From JBBQKF01 sp038326615 (GTDB lineage Bacteria > Bacillota > Clostridia > Saccharofermentanales > UBA5734): 46,354 nucleotides of DNA. The DNA lies in NCBI GenBank assembly GCA_038326615.1, contig JBBQKF010000015.1, forward strand, positions 1 to 46,354, given 5' to 3'. Numbering within the stretch: the first letter of the stretch is position 1; each line of letters starts with the position of its first letter. Position numbers and translations under genes: made by a program. Below, in pieces: positions 16,608 through 25,003 of this stretch. The notes below the pieces were generated by a model that was given only the letters and a program-made list of their open reading frames with translations, was not told the origin of the DNA and made no database searches.

Positions 16608-18437
16608 ATGAAAATAGCAGTACTGTGCATTGCAACAAACTTCAAAGTCCGAATGAAAATAGGTAATAAATCATTACTAAGCCAAGAAGACAAAAAAAAT
16701 ATGGAACGTAACTTCCAGGAAATAGATATCTGGATAAGGAACTCAGTTGAGAATCTTGTACCTGTTATTGTTACTTGCTTCGATGAGATATATGAAATGG
16801 CAGTTCAGAGACATTATTTGTGTTTCAAGAATGAATTTGGACAGATTTCTGAAGGGAATATGATTCGATATGGTATTACATCATATCCCGATGCTCAAGC
16901 CTATATTGTGATATCAACTAGTGAAACAAGATTTTTTAAGGCTGAAATTTTTGAGAATTTATGCAGACAAATTCATAATAATCCAAATAAAATAATAATC
17001 TCAAAATATGATAATAAACTTACACTACCAATGATATTTTCAAATCAATATGTTGAGCCGATTCATTCGATTGTTGATAGAGAAAATGGAAAGTTTGTGT
17101 TACGTTCAAAAAGCAAAAATGCCATATATATGGCTATTACGGATGAAATGATAAAACAATCAGATTTTCACAAGCAAATGCCATTGACGCAAAAAAACGT
17201 TTCTTTAAATGCAACTAGTGAGGCTTCAACATTGGTGAGTGTGACAAAACCAGACCCAGATTCTGTAGTTATAATAAGGGGTGGTGGGCGCATTGGATCT
17301 GCTATTGCTGTTGCACTGCAAAGTTATGGTTACAATATTATTATAACTGAAAAAAATACTCCAACTAACATTATGCGTGGATTATCTTTTGCTCAGACAG
17401 TTTATTCATCTGAAATTGAAATTGAAGGGATAAGAGCATTTCTTGTATCTCCGAGCATGATTCAGATTCAGAAAGCCTGGAACGTAGGAGCTATTCCCGT
17501 TATCATAGATCCTAATTTGGAAATATTGCAGCTTTTTGACCCCGAAATTCATAAGATAAGCCTTTATGATGATAATATCAAAGCACCACCCATCGATATT
17601 CTTTCATATCTTGGGAATAAAGAAGAAGTGTCGTCAAAAGATACTGAAAAGACTTTAGATGAAAAAACTATAGTTGAAAAAACTTTAAATGAAAAGACTT
17701 TAGATGAAAAGACTTTAGATGAAAAGAATTTAGATGAAAAAACTATAGTTGAAAAAACTATAGCTGGAAATTATGTTGGTGAAAAAAAATTGGCCGTTAA
17801 CGAAAATAACATAGATTTGAAATATAAACTTATTGCTTTAATGGATTCCTCATCACAAATAAGTCAAAATCCTACTAATCGGTTTATGGCGCCTATAACA
17901 ATTAGTTTAAGAGAGAACCTTGATTTGAAAGAAAACTTCCATTACAAAATATTGACAGAAGATGGCCCATTGCATGGTAAAATAATATCGCAGAAAGAAC
18001 TTAATGTATCAAGAATATCTAGGAATATTGAAGAACCTGTAAGTCCAACACATGATTTAAATGATAAACACCAAGAGTCAGATGATTTGCAGCAAAATTA
18101 CAATTCGTCAACAACTAAAACTGAAGTGAAATTTGGACTTGCCCAGATTTTTTGTTCTGAAACTGGAATTTTCAAAGCTTATCAGAAAATTGGAGACGAA
18201 ATCGAAGTAGGGTCACAGATAGGCCAAATTGAAAAGCGTGATGGATCAGTAACTTGTGTGGTTTCATCAATCAAGGGCAGAATTATCGGTGCAGCGATTA
18301 CAAACCAGAATGTTTTGAAGAATGATATTCTTTGTATAATTAATATTACGGGCATTTCTCGAGAGGATTGCTTTATGACACTACCAGCAGACCGAAGCGT
18401 AGCATTATCTGCTTTAATGTTGCTAAAGGGCAAATAG
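16608..18437 (+). CDS. Fusion of a degenerate MocA-like domain and a YqeB/EF2563-like domain
   Basis: The 609-residue protein appears to join two parts of the selenium-dependent molybdenum hydroxylase maturation system. Residues 1 to about 185 resemble a MobA/MocA nucleotidyltransferase. The usual LAAGxSxRMGxxK start is degraded to CIATNFKVRMKIGNKSLL, keeping RM and GNK. From about 222 a Rossmann part reads VVIIRGGGRIGSAIAVAL, with MRGLSFAQTVYSSEIEIEGI and IPVIIDPN, very like YqeB. Residues 349-384 are an expanded TLDEK/TIVEK repeat. The C-terminal third (about 505-609) has a biotinyl-like hammerhead look (GDEIEVGSQIGQIE). No molybdenum hydroxylase genes are in the window. The family assignment is good for the middle domain and tentative for the ends. 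Confidence 0.6.
   Translation: MKIAVLCIATNFKVRMKIGNKSLLSQEDKKNMERNFQEIDIWIRNSVENLVPVIVTCFDEIYEMAVQRHYLCFKNEFGQISEGNMIRYGITSYPDAQAYIVISTSETRFFKAEIFENLCRQIHNNPNKIIISKYDNKLTLPMIFSNQYVEPIHSIVDRENGKFVLRSKSKNAIYMAITDEMIKQSDFHKQMPLTQKNVSLNATSEASTLVSVTKPDPDSVVIIRGGGRIGSAIAVALQSYGYNIIITEKNTPTNIMRGLSFAQTVYSSEIEIEGIRAFLVSPSMIQIQKAWNVGAIPVIIDPNLEILQLFDPEIHKISLYDDNIKAPPIDILSYLGNKEEVSSKDTEKTLDEKTIVEKTLNEKTLDEKTLDEKNLDEKTIVEKTIAGNYVGEKKLAVNENNIDLKYKLIALMDSSSQISQNPTNRFMAPITISLRENLDLKENFHYKILTEDGPLHGKIISQKELNVSRISRNIEEPVSPTHDLNDKHQESDDLQQNYNSSTTKTEVKFGLAQIFCSETGIFKAYQKIGDEIEVGSQIGQIEKRDGSVTCVVSSIKGRIIGAAITNQNVLKNDILCIINITGISREDCFMTLPADRSVALSALMLLKGK
17652..17764 (+). repeat. 15-bp in-frame repeats in the YqeB fusion
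   Basis: Seven consecutive 15-base units of the form ACTTTAGATGAAAAG, some with TATAGTTG variants, start at 17652. They encode TLDEK or TIVEK. A decayed eighth unit follows. The frame is kept. Confidence 0.9.
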
Positions 18438-18881
18438 GTCGTATTATATTAATTTTCGGATATCTGTCTGTGAAAAAAGTTTTTGAATTCAGCACATATT
18501 GGCCATTACCAGCAAAATACATCATGGAAACTTCTGAACTCATCTTCGAACAACATATAGTTAATTGAAAAAAGGCCATGCTTTTATCACTCGAAACATA
18601 ATTAATATTTATTTTTTTAATTTTTATTATTATTTGGTAAGATTTAGTATTTTTATCGAATTATTTTCTATAACGAAAGACAATTGTAGAGTCAAAAATC
18701 AAAATTGGAGAATAGTACAAAAATTCGCAACATTGTCTGATGTAATTATTATTACAATAGAATAGAATAAGTCTTGTAGCGATGCTTAGCAAAAAAAATA
18801 GCGAAAAATTCAGTGATAGAATTAAATTTCAACAAAGATTTGCTCAGCAAATAATAATTACGAAACATGAAGGGGAAAATA
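18438..18881. other. 444-bp intergenic region before the ECF-linked cluster
   Basis: Very AT-rich. A weak hairpin AAAAG/CTTTT near 18570-18590 may end the preceding transcript. I looked for a cobalamin riboswitch (B12-box-like GCCACTG with long structured leader) and did not see one. No convincing promoter was found, although AT-rich -10-like sequences occur. The 66-codon open frame near 18565 has no ribosome binding site and biased low-complexity content. Confidence 0.5.
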
Positions 18882-19829
18882 ATGAGAAACAAAACAGTTA
18901 AGAAAATATTTACTATTATTGCATGTATTGCAATGCTTGTATCAATTGTGCCATCAATAGTTTTTGCTGATACAGCAACAGAAATTAAAGTGACTATACG
19001 CGTTGAAGGAATTTCTTCTAGTTTTTATGACCAGACAATCAAAATACCTTATTCAGGAACACTGACAGTAAAGGATGCTCTTACATTCGCAGATACAAAT
19101 TCTGAAAGCCTGAGTGTATCGTTTGAGGAATCTACTTATGGTGCTTATATCGCAGGAGTAAATGGTGAAACAGCTGGACTATTTGGCGGATATGATGGAT
19201 GGCTTTACCTTGTTAACAATACAGATCCAGGAGTTGGAATTACTCAGAGCAATCTTGTTGAAGGTGATACACTTGTTGTATATTATGGCGATCCTTTTGG
19301 CAAAGGTATGCAAAATCCAATTCTTGATTCATCGAAAAGCAGTCAGGGGATTTTGAAATTTACCAGCAAGGATACAACTTATGATGAAAACTGGAACCCA
19401 ATTGTAACCGAAAACCCTGTAAAAGGTGCAACTGTAACATGGTATAATGGAGAAACATCCGTAACATTTACAACTAATGATAATGGTGAAGTAACAATCC
19501 CGACCGATAAACTTAACGCAGGAACACATAAAGTCAATATAGAAAAATATGATACTGAAGTTGTTTCTGGTAAATATCTTCCATTAGTTCTTCGTCTCCC
19601 ATCAGAAACTACGGTTGAAATAGCAGCGACTTCTTCCGAAGATGTAACATCATCAACTAACGAAAGTTCAAACAGCACATCTGATGATTCTGCAATAAGT
19701 CAGACAGGAACTGGTTCTGAGAATGCTCCTACAGGAGATTCTTCATTGTTATTATTTGCTATACTATTACTAATATCTGGAAGTGGTCTTGTAATAGCAT
19801 ATAAAAGAAAAGAAAAAGGAACAATCTGA
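18882..19829 (+). CDS. Secreted DUF4430 (transcobalamin-like) surface protein with C-terminal anchor
   Basis: The 315-residue protein has a signal peptide (MRNKTVKKIFTIIACIAMLV, cleaved near VFADT). A DUF4430 domain spans about residues 35-135, with GYDGWLYLVNN and VEGDTLVVYYGD. DUF4430 is the same family as the C-terminal domain of animal intrinsic factor and transcobalamin. A beta-sandwich-like segment (GATVTWYNGETSVTFTT) follows, then a Ser/Thr-rich stalk. The end, APTGDSSLLLFAILLLISG plus KRKEK, resembles a sortase-type or plain membrane anchor. ATG 18882 has AAGGGG six bases upstream; an ATG at 18867 overlaps that site. It is probably a surface ligand-binding component for the ECF importer downstream. 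Confidence 0.8.
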   Translation: MRNKTVKKIFTIIACIAMLVSIVPSIVFADTATEIKVTIRVEGISSSFYDQTIKIPYSGTLTVKDALTFADTNSESLSVSFEESTYGAYIAGVNGETAGLFGGYDGWLYLVNNTDPGVGITQSNLVEGDTLVVYYGDPFGKGMQNPILDSSKSSQGILKFTSKDTTYDENWNPIVTENPVKGATVTWYNGETSVTFTTNDNGEVTIPTDKLNAGTHKVNIEKYDTEVVSGKYLPLVLRLPSETTVEIAATSSEDVTSSTNESSNSTSDDSAISQTGTGSENAPTGDSSLLLFAILLLISGSGLVIAYKRKEKGTI

Positions 19830-20084
19830 TAGCATAGTTATATCAAGAGGAGTTAAGGAGCAATATGCTTTTTAATTCTTTTTGCGTTTTATTGACATAC
19901 AAATAATAAATAACTAAATGGTATGAAAAGTAAATCAGCTAAATGGCAGGCAAAATAAATCAACTAAATAGTATGAAAAGTAAATCAGCTAAATGGCAGG
20001 CAAAATAAATCAACTAAATAGTATGAAAAGTAAATCAGCTAAATGGCAGGCAAAATAAATCAACTAAATTGAATTGGAGCGAGA
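19830..20084. other. Intergenic region with 50-bp tandem repeats
   Basis: This 255-bp gap contains a possible 13-codon frame at 19865-19906 with AAGGAG upstream. A TTGACA at 19892-19897 is followed 17 nt later only by a poor TAAATG. Three 50-bp tandem repeats then run up to the next gene. Confidence 0.6.
19912..20069 (+). repeat. Three 50-bp tandem repeats upstream of the toroid gene
   Basis: Exact-length 50-bp units start at 19912, 19962 and 20012, followed by a partial AACTAAAT at 20062. Units differ by a single base. Each unit is itself two related 25-bp halves, one beginning AACTAAAT and the other AGCTAAAT, both ending TAAATC. This is a higher-order dimer repeat. It ends 15 bp before the next start codon and has no spacers. 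Confidence 0.95.
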
Positions 20085-21716
20085 ATGTTAAGAACCAAAA
20101 AATTAATATCGATATTGCTGACAATAAGCATTATTTTTTCTTTATTAATAGGTGTCAGAACTTTTATACTAGCATCAACAAACTATTACGATAGTACGAA
20201 AATCAATGCCTTTGCTGACGGAATTCTTGACTGGAGTAGAAAAGTAAATAGTGTTTCTCCGACTGAATCGCTTATAGATAAGGGCCTAATTAGTTCTGCT
20301 GGCACTACATATTCAGATTGGTATGTTATTGGAATGAAACGTTCAGGTAAAACTGATTCATCAGAATCTTATGTTTCTTCACTCAATTTGGCAATCACAA
20401 ATAATCTTTTAACAAGCTACACTCCATCTAAAGTCATGAACATCCACAGAAGTATTTTGTTGTTAGTTACATTAAATCAAAATCCATTAGCTTTTAACGA
20501 TAGTATTTCAGGAAAGAAAATCAATCTTGTTTCTGAATTTATATACAATCTTCCATATCAAAGTGCAATTGAGCAACAACTAATTAACGTTTGGACATGG
20601 GGACTTATATCTCTTGATACATTAAAATATGAAGTGCCTGCTGGGAGTTCTATTTCTAGAGATATAATAATTAGAGAAATTCTTAAAAAGCAAAAGATTT
20701 CTGGTGGGTTTGCGCTTACAGACAATGAAAAGAATTCTGACCCCGATATTACAGCAATGGTTATTCAGGCATTATCACCATACTATAATAGTGAAAAGGA
20801 ATATTCATACAAGCGAATTATTGACGGCAAAAAAATCAATGCAAAAGTCAGTCAGGTCGTGGATGAAGGAATATTAAAGCTTTCAGCAATGCAAATTACA
20901 ACTGGAGACTACAAAAGCTGGGGACAACGAAACTCTGAAACTGCGGCGCAGGTTGCAATCGCGCTTTGTGATCTTGGAATTGATCCTCAAAAAGACATTC
21001 GATTTATCAAAGATGGAAAAACGCTTGTCGACGGAATGCTTTTATATAAATTAAGCGATGGAGGCTTTTCACATGTTTATCCACCTGTTAAATCAGATGG
21101 TATGGCAAGTTCACAAATCTTTAGCGCTTTTGTCGCAATAAAAAGAAATATGAATGGGCAAAGGACAATTTATGATCAAAGACCCGAACAAAATAGCACT
21201 CTAACGTCGGCTATTTCAACTTTGGAAACGAAAATTACGGCAATAAATTCAAAAACAGATAAACCTACGCTTGCTAAGTTGCTCGCTGATTACAACAAAA
21301 TACCAGAAAATGAGAAAATGTATGTTTCAAATTATCAGTTGCTTGCCAAGGCAATTAGAAAAATGGGAAATGTTTTAACAGTTTCTCCATCACCGATTTC
21401 ATCTGAATCAAATCCTAACTCAGGTTCATTATCAAATTCATATGGTTTATATACCTCATCGTACTTTTCATCAGATAATGGGTTGCAAAGTAAGTTTGAA
21501 TCAGACCAGGGAAGTCAAGGTTACTCTGATAACGCTAATTCTTCAAAGGCTTTTACTTTGTCTAGTTTAGAAAGTAACAGCGGCAATGAAACAACTGGCA
21601 AAAATGATAAAGGGTTCATTTTGATAGCAATTATTGTAATTGCTGTACTTCTAGGACTTTTTTTAGTCTGGAATTATTTAACCGCAAGAAAAAACAAGAG
21701 CACAACAGTCAAATAA
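20085..21716 (+). CDS. Secreted, membrane-anchored alpha/alpha-toroid (prenyltransferase/squalene-oxidase repeat) protein
   Basis: The 543-residue protein has an N-terminal signal or anchor helix (residues about 7-30). It then has several helical repeats of the prenyltransferase/squalene-oxidase toroid type: GGFALTDNEKNSDPDITAMV followed by IQALSPYY, WGQRNSETAAQVAIALCDLG and GGFSHVYPP. No terpene-cyclase DxDD motif is seen, so binding rather than catalysis is likely. After residue about 430 comes a Ser/Asn-rich stalk, then a C-terminal membrane helix (ILIAIIVIAVLLGLFLVW) and a basic tail. The cobalamin-binding domain of intrinsic factor and transcobalamin has the same alpha6/alpha6 barrel shape. 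GGAG precedes the ATG. DUF4430 genes flank it on both sides. Confidence 0.75.
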   Translation: MLRTKKLISILLTISIIFSLLIGVRTFILASTNYYDSTKINAFADGILDWSRKVNSVSPTESLIDKGLISSAGTTYSDWYVIGMKRSGKTDSSESYVSSLNLAITNNLLTSYTPSKVMNIHRSILLLVTLNQNPLAFNDSISGKKINLVSEFIYNLPYQSAIEQQLINVWTWGLISLDTLKYEVPAGSSISRDIIIREILKKQKISGGFALTDNEKNSDPDITAMVIQALSPYYNSEKEYSYKRIIDGKKINAKVSQVVDEGILKLSAMQITTGDYKSWGQRNSETAAQVAIALCDLGIDPQKDIRFIKDGKTLVDGMLLYKLSDGGFSHVYPPVKSDGMASSQIFSAFVAIKRNMNGQRTIYDQRPEQNSTLTSAISTLETKITAINSKTDKPTLAKLLADYNKIPENEKMYVSNYQLLAKAIRKMGNVLTVSPSPISSESNPNSGSLSNSYGLYTSSYFSSDNGLQSKFESDQGSQGYSDNANSSKAFTLSSLESNSGNETTGKNDKGFILIAIIVIAVLLGLFLVWNYLTARKNKSTTVK

Positions 21717-21764
21717 TGTCTCAAACATTACTACAATATATATATGCGGATTTTGATAAATAAC

Positions 21765-21793
21765 TTTACGTTATATTTTTTAACCTATATAAT
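21765..21793 (+). promoter_or_regulatory. Candidate promoter of the DUF4430-ECF operon
   Basis: TTTACG at 21765-21770 (4 of 6 consensus bases) and TATAAT at 21788-21793 are separated by 17 nt. They lie in the 202-bp gap before the second DUF4430 gene, which begins a tightly packed four-gene run. Confidence 0.45.
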
Positions 21794-21918
21794 ATTAAAT
21801 TGTGAAATTCGATGTAGGAGCAATGTAAAATAGTTTGCATTCAGAAGGCAAATAGTAAAACAGCAAAGTATATTTGAATATATAAAACAAAATAATTAAA
21901 TAGGAGGGAAAATTTAAT

Positions 21919-22470
21919 ATGAAAAAAAATGTAATTTTAATATTAGTTATCCTTCTAGGTGTTTTGATTGCTTTTTACAATATTGACATACAAACGGTTG
22001 ACGAATACTATCTTTCGCACCTTGAAGATATAAAGCCTGACAGCAAAACTGTTTTTTTGAGTGTTAGATGTGACACTGTACTTAAAAATAGAGATAAGTT
22101 GTCAAAAGAATTAAATACCGACGAATTTATCCCTAAAGATGGCGTTGTTCTTCCGAAAACTCAATATGTCCTAAGAGACGACGATACCGTGTTTGCTGTT
22201 TTGAAGAGATCAATGCAATATAACAAAATACAGTTTGAATTTCAAGGGAATCCAATTAAAGGTAAAAGTGGAGCATATATAAAAGGAATTCATTATATTT
22301 ACGAATTCTCATGCGGCCCTTTGTCAGGTTGGATGTATAAAGTCAACGGGGCCTTTTCGTCAGGAGATAGTTCGTCGTTTGTTCTGAAACCAGGCGATTA
22401 TATTGAATGGGTTTATTCATGCGATTTAGGTCGTGATGTAGGTAATAACTATGGATCGGAGGGAGCATGA
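21919..22470 (+). CDS. Membrane-anchored or secreted DUF4430 domain protein
   Basis: The 183-residue protein has an N-terminal membrane helix (NVILILVILLGVLIAFY), which may be an uncleaved anchor. A DUF4430 domain makes up most of the rest, with the family hallmarks CGPLSGWMYKVNG and LKPGDYIEWVYSCDLGRDVG. This resembles the beta-domain of transcobalamin-type proteins. AGGAGG precedes the ATG. Its stop overlaps the EcfT start as ATGA, which implies translational coupling with the importer. It is the nearest candidate for handing ligand to the S component. Confidence 0.8.
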   Translation: MKKNVILILVILLGVLIAFYNIDIQTVDEYYLSHLEDIKPDSKTVFLSVRCDTVLKNRDKLSKELNTDEFIPKDGVVLPKTQYVLRDDDTVFAVLKRSMQYNKIQFEFQGNPIKGKSGAYIKGIHYIYEFSCGPLSGWMYKVNGAFSSGDSSSFVLKPGDYIEWVYSCDLGRDVGNNYGSEGA

Positions 22471-23348
22471 GCACATTTTCATCTTTTCATCCGTTCGTTG
22501 TATTTTCATATTTCGCTGTAATCATCTTTACGACTATGTTTACAGCAAATCCCGTATTACTGCTTATAGCAATTCTATCAGGAGTTTTGTTTTATGCATT
22601 GATAGAGAAACCCGCTGCCTTTTTAAAAGATGGATTGTTCTATCTTCTGCTGTTTTTGATAGTTTCAATAACAAATCCACTGTTTTCTCATAATGGAGCA
22701 ACACCGTTATTTTTTATGAATGGTAATGCAATAACTCTTGAAGCAATACTTTCGGGGTTGAGAATAGCGGTGATGCTTATTGGAATTCTTTATTGGTTTA
22801 AAAGCTATAGTATAATAATTACCTCGGATAAATTTCTATATCTTTTTGGGAAGGTTTTACCTAAACTTGCTCTGGTTTTCTCAATGGCAATAAGATTTAT
22901 TCCTCTGTTTAGAAACCAGATAAGAAAAGTTAGTAACGCGCAAAAAGCTATGGGTCTTTATTCTAAAGATAATCTTCCTGATAAATTTAAAGCTGGAATG
23001 AGAGTGTTTTCAGTTATGGTGACATGGGCACTTGAGAATTCAATTGAAACCGGAGACTCAATGAAGGCAAGAGGATACGAGCTCAAGAACAAAAGCCATT
23101 ATTCGCTTTTCAAGTTTACCTTAAGAGATGCAATGCTTATGGCGTCGATTGTTTTTTTGTCAGGTATAGTTTTTTTTGGAGTAATCTGTGGAAGTATGGA
23201 TTTTGCATTTTACCCAAGAGTTGAAGTGTTAAAATTTGGGGCTTTTCAATATGCTACATCAATTGCTTTTGGTATTTTAGCTTTTATACCGTTTTTTATC
23301 GAAATTAAGGAGAAAATAAAATGGATTTATTTCAAATCTCAAAGCTGA
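22467..23348 (+). CDS. ECF transporter transmembrane subunit (EcfT)
   Basis: EcfT is the membrane scaffold that couples the two ATPases to the substrate-binding S component. The 293-residue protein has several membrane helices. Its cytoplasmic coupling helices carry the two short Ala-x-Gly-type signatures: AQKAMG near residue 160 and KARGYELK near residue 200. GGAGGG precedes the ATG. The start overlaps the DUF4430 stop, and the end overlaps the ATPase start by 28 bases. The complete T-A-A-S set in one operon suggests a dedicated (group I) ECF system rather than a shared module. Confidence 0.9.
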   Translation: MSTFSSFHPFVVFSYFAVIIFTTMFTANPVLLLIAILSGVLFYALIEKPAAFLKDGLFYLLLFLIVSITNPLFSHNGATPLFFMNGNAITLEAILSGLRIAVMLIGILYWFKSYSIIITSDKFLYLFGKVLPKLALVFSMAIRFIPLFRNQIRKVSNAQKAMGLYSKDNLPDKFKAGMRVFSVMVTWALENSIETGDSMKARGYELKNKSHYSLFKFTLRDAMLMASIVFLSGIVFFGVICGSMDFAFYPRVEVLKFGAFQYATSIAFGILAFIPFFIEIKEKIKWIYFKSQS

Positions 23349-25003
23349 GTTTTCAATATCCAGGCATGGAAAACAAAACATTAGATGAAATTGACCTTTC
23401 CATCGGGAGCGGAGATTTTATTGTAGTATGCGGGCAAACCGGTTGTGGGAAAACAACTCTTTTAAAGCTACTTAAACGCGAACTTTCTCCTCATGGAATT
23501 GTTAGTGGTACTATAAAATATAACGGAACAGAACTTAAGAATCTTGATGAGAAGACTGCCACCTGTGAAATCGGGTATGTACTGCAAAATCCAGATAACC
23601 AGATTGTAACAGATAAAGTCTGGCATGAACTTGCTTTTGGTTTAGAAAATATGGGCCTTTCATCAGCGGTAATTCGTCGTAGGGTAGGTGAAATGGCAAG
23701 CTATTTTGGCATTGAAAAATTGTTTAGGCAAGATACCGCAAAACTTTCCGGAGGGCAGAAACAATTGTTGAATTTAGCTTCAATAATGGTTATGCAACCT
23801 AAAGTTCTTATTTTAGATGAGCCAACTTCTCAATTAGATCCTATTGCAGCATCTGAGTTCATTGCCACTCTTCAAAAACTCAATCGTGAACTTGGTCTTA
23901 CAATAATTCTTGTTGAACATAGACTTGAAGAAGTTTTCCCTATAGCAGATAAAGTTTTGGTCATGGACAAAGGCAAGGTTCTTTTATTTGATGAACCCCA
24001 CATGATTGCGACAGATTTAAGAGAAAAATATCCTCAGCACCCTTTGCTAAATGCTCTTCCAAGCGCAGCAAGGATATTTTCTGAATTTAAAACATCAGAA
24101 CAGTGTCCAATGACAGTCAAAGAAGGTAGAAAATATCTAACTGCACATTTTAAAGAAGGAAATGCACAGCTTCCAAAAAGAACCGTAATACAATCGCCAA
24201 AAAAAGTTGTTGAACTAGAAAACGTATGGTTTCGTTACGAAAAGGATTTGCCGGATATAATGCGGGGTGTAAGTTTTCATGTTTTTGAGGGAGAAACATT
24301 TTGTATTCTTGGCGGTAACGGAGCAGGTAAGACAACAACTCTTAATGTTTTATCAGGATTAAACAAACCATATCGCGGCAATATTGTTCTTAATGAAAAG
24401 AAGATTAAGGATTACCATAGCGGGGAGTTGTATCGCTACAATATTGCATTTTTGCCACAAAACACTCAGATTGTGTTTTTAAAAGATACAGTTAAAGCGG
24501 ATTTTGATGAAGTTTGCGAAGCTATGGAATACAAAGAAGAAGAGAAAATGCAGCGGATTAATGAAATGGGTGAGAGTCTTTGTATATCTCATTTGTTAAA
24601 AAGACACCCATTTGATTTATCCGGTGGTGAGCAACAAAAATGTGCTATCGCTAAATTATTACTTCTAAAGCCAAGAATTCTTTTGCTTGATGAACCAACA
24701 AAAGGGCTTGATGCTTTTACAAAAAGAGAACTTGCTAAAATTATTATCGATATGAAGAAAAATGGAATAACTATAATAATGGTAACACATGATGTAGAAT
24801 TTGCAGCGTCCTACGCGGATCGCTGTGCAATGTACTTTGACGGAGAAATTATTTCAGAGGATGTCCCTGATGTATTCTTTTCACAGAACAGCTTTTATAC
24901 AACAGCGGCAAATAGAATAGCAAGACACAGATATCCAAATGCAGTTACGTGTGAAGAGGTTATTGACCTTTGTAGAAGGAATGGAATTAAAGATGAATAC
25001 TAA
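23321..25003 (+). CDS. Fused double ATPase of an ECF transporter (EcfA-EcfA')
   Basis: This 560-residue protein contains two complete ABC ATPase domains in one chain. Domain 1 has Walker A GQTGCGKTT (residues 38-46), Q-loop LQNPDNQIV, signature LSGGQKQ (about 141) and Walker B LILDEPT. Domain 2 has Walker A GGNGAGKTT (331-339), signature LSGGEQQ (about 434) and Walker B LLLDEPT. Both have the switch His (VEHRLEE, VTHDVE). Domain 1 keeps the LQNPDNQ Q-loop typical of ECF ATPases. AAGGAG lies before ATG 23321 within the end of ecfT. Energy coupling for import is the clear role. The fusion is equivalent to the separate EcfA1 and EcfA2 of other systems. Confidence 0.92.
   Translation: MDLFQISKLSFQYPGMENKTLDEIDLSIGSGDFIVVCGQTGCGKTTLLKLLKRELSPHGIVSGTIKYNGTELKNLDEKTATCEIGYVLQNPDNQIVTDKVWHELAFGLENMGLSSAVIRRRVGEMASYFGIEKLFRQDTAKLSGGQKQLLNLASIMVMQPKVLILDEPTSQLDPIAASEFIATLQKLNRELGLTIILVEHRLEEVFPIADKVLVMDKGKVLLFDEPHMIATDLREKYPQHPLLNALPSAARIFSEFKTSEQCPMTVKEGRKYLTAHFKEGNAQLPKRTVIQSPKKVVELENVWFRYEKDLPDIMRGVSFHVFEGETFCILGGNGAGKTTTLNVLSGLNKPYRGNIVLNEKKIKDYHSGELYRYNIAFLPQNTQIVFLKDTVKADFDEVCEAMEYKEEEKMQRINEMGESLCISHLLKRHPFDLSGGEQQKCAIAKLLLLKPRILLLDEPTKGLDAFTKRELAKIIIDMKKNGITIIMVTHDVEFAASYADRCAMYFDGEIISEDVPDVFFSQNSFYTTAANRIARHRYPNAVTCEEVIDLCRRNGIKDEY

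Noticed and set aside
18565..18765. 66-codon hydrophobic frame after the YqeB fusion
   Set aside because: Phe/Ile/Tyr-rich from AT-biased DNA, without a ribosome binding site or recognisable family.
18438..18881. Cobalamin riboswitch ahead of the DUF4430-ECF cluster
   Set aside because: No B12-box-like sequence or matching structured leader was found, so the corrinoid hypothesis has no regulatory support here.
19912..20069. CRISPR array
   Set aside because: The 50-bp units are contiguous without unique spacers, and no cas genes are present.
20085..21716. Active terpene cyclase or squalene-hopene cyclase
   Set aside because: The toroid repeats are present but no DxDD catalytic motif is seen, and the protein is exported and anchored.
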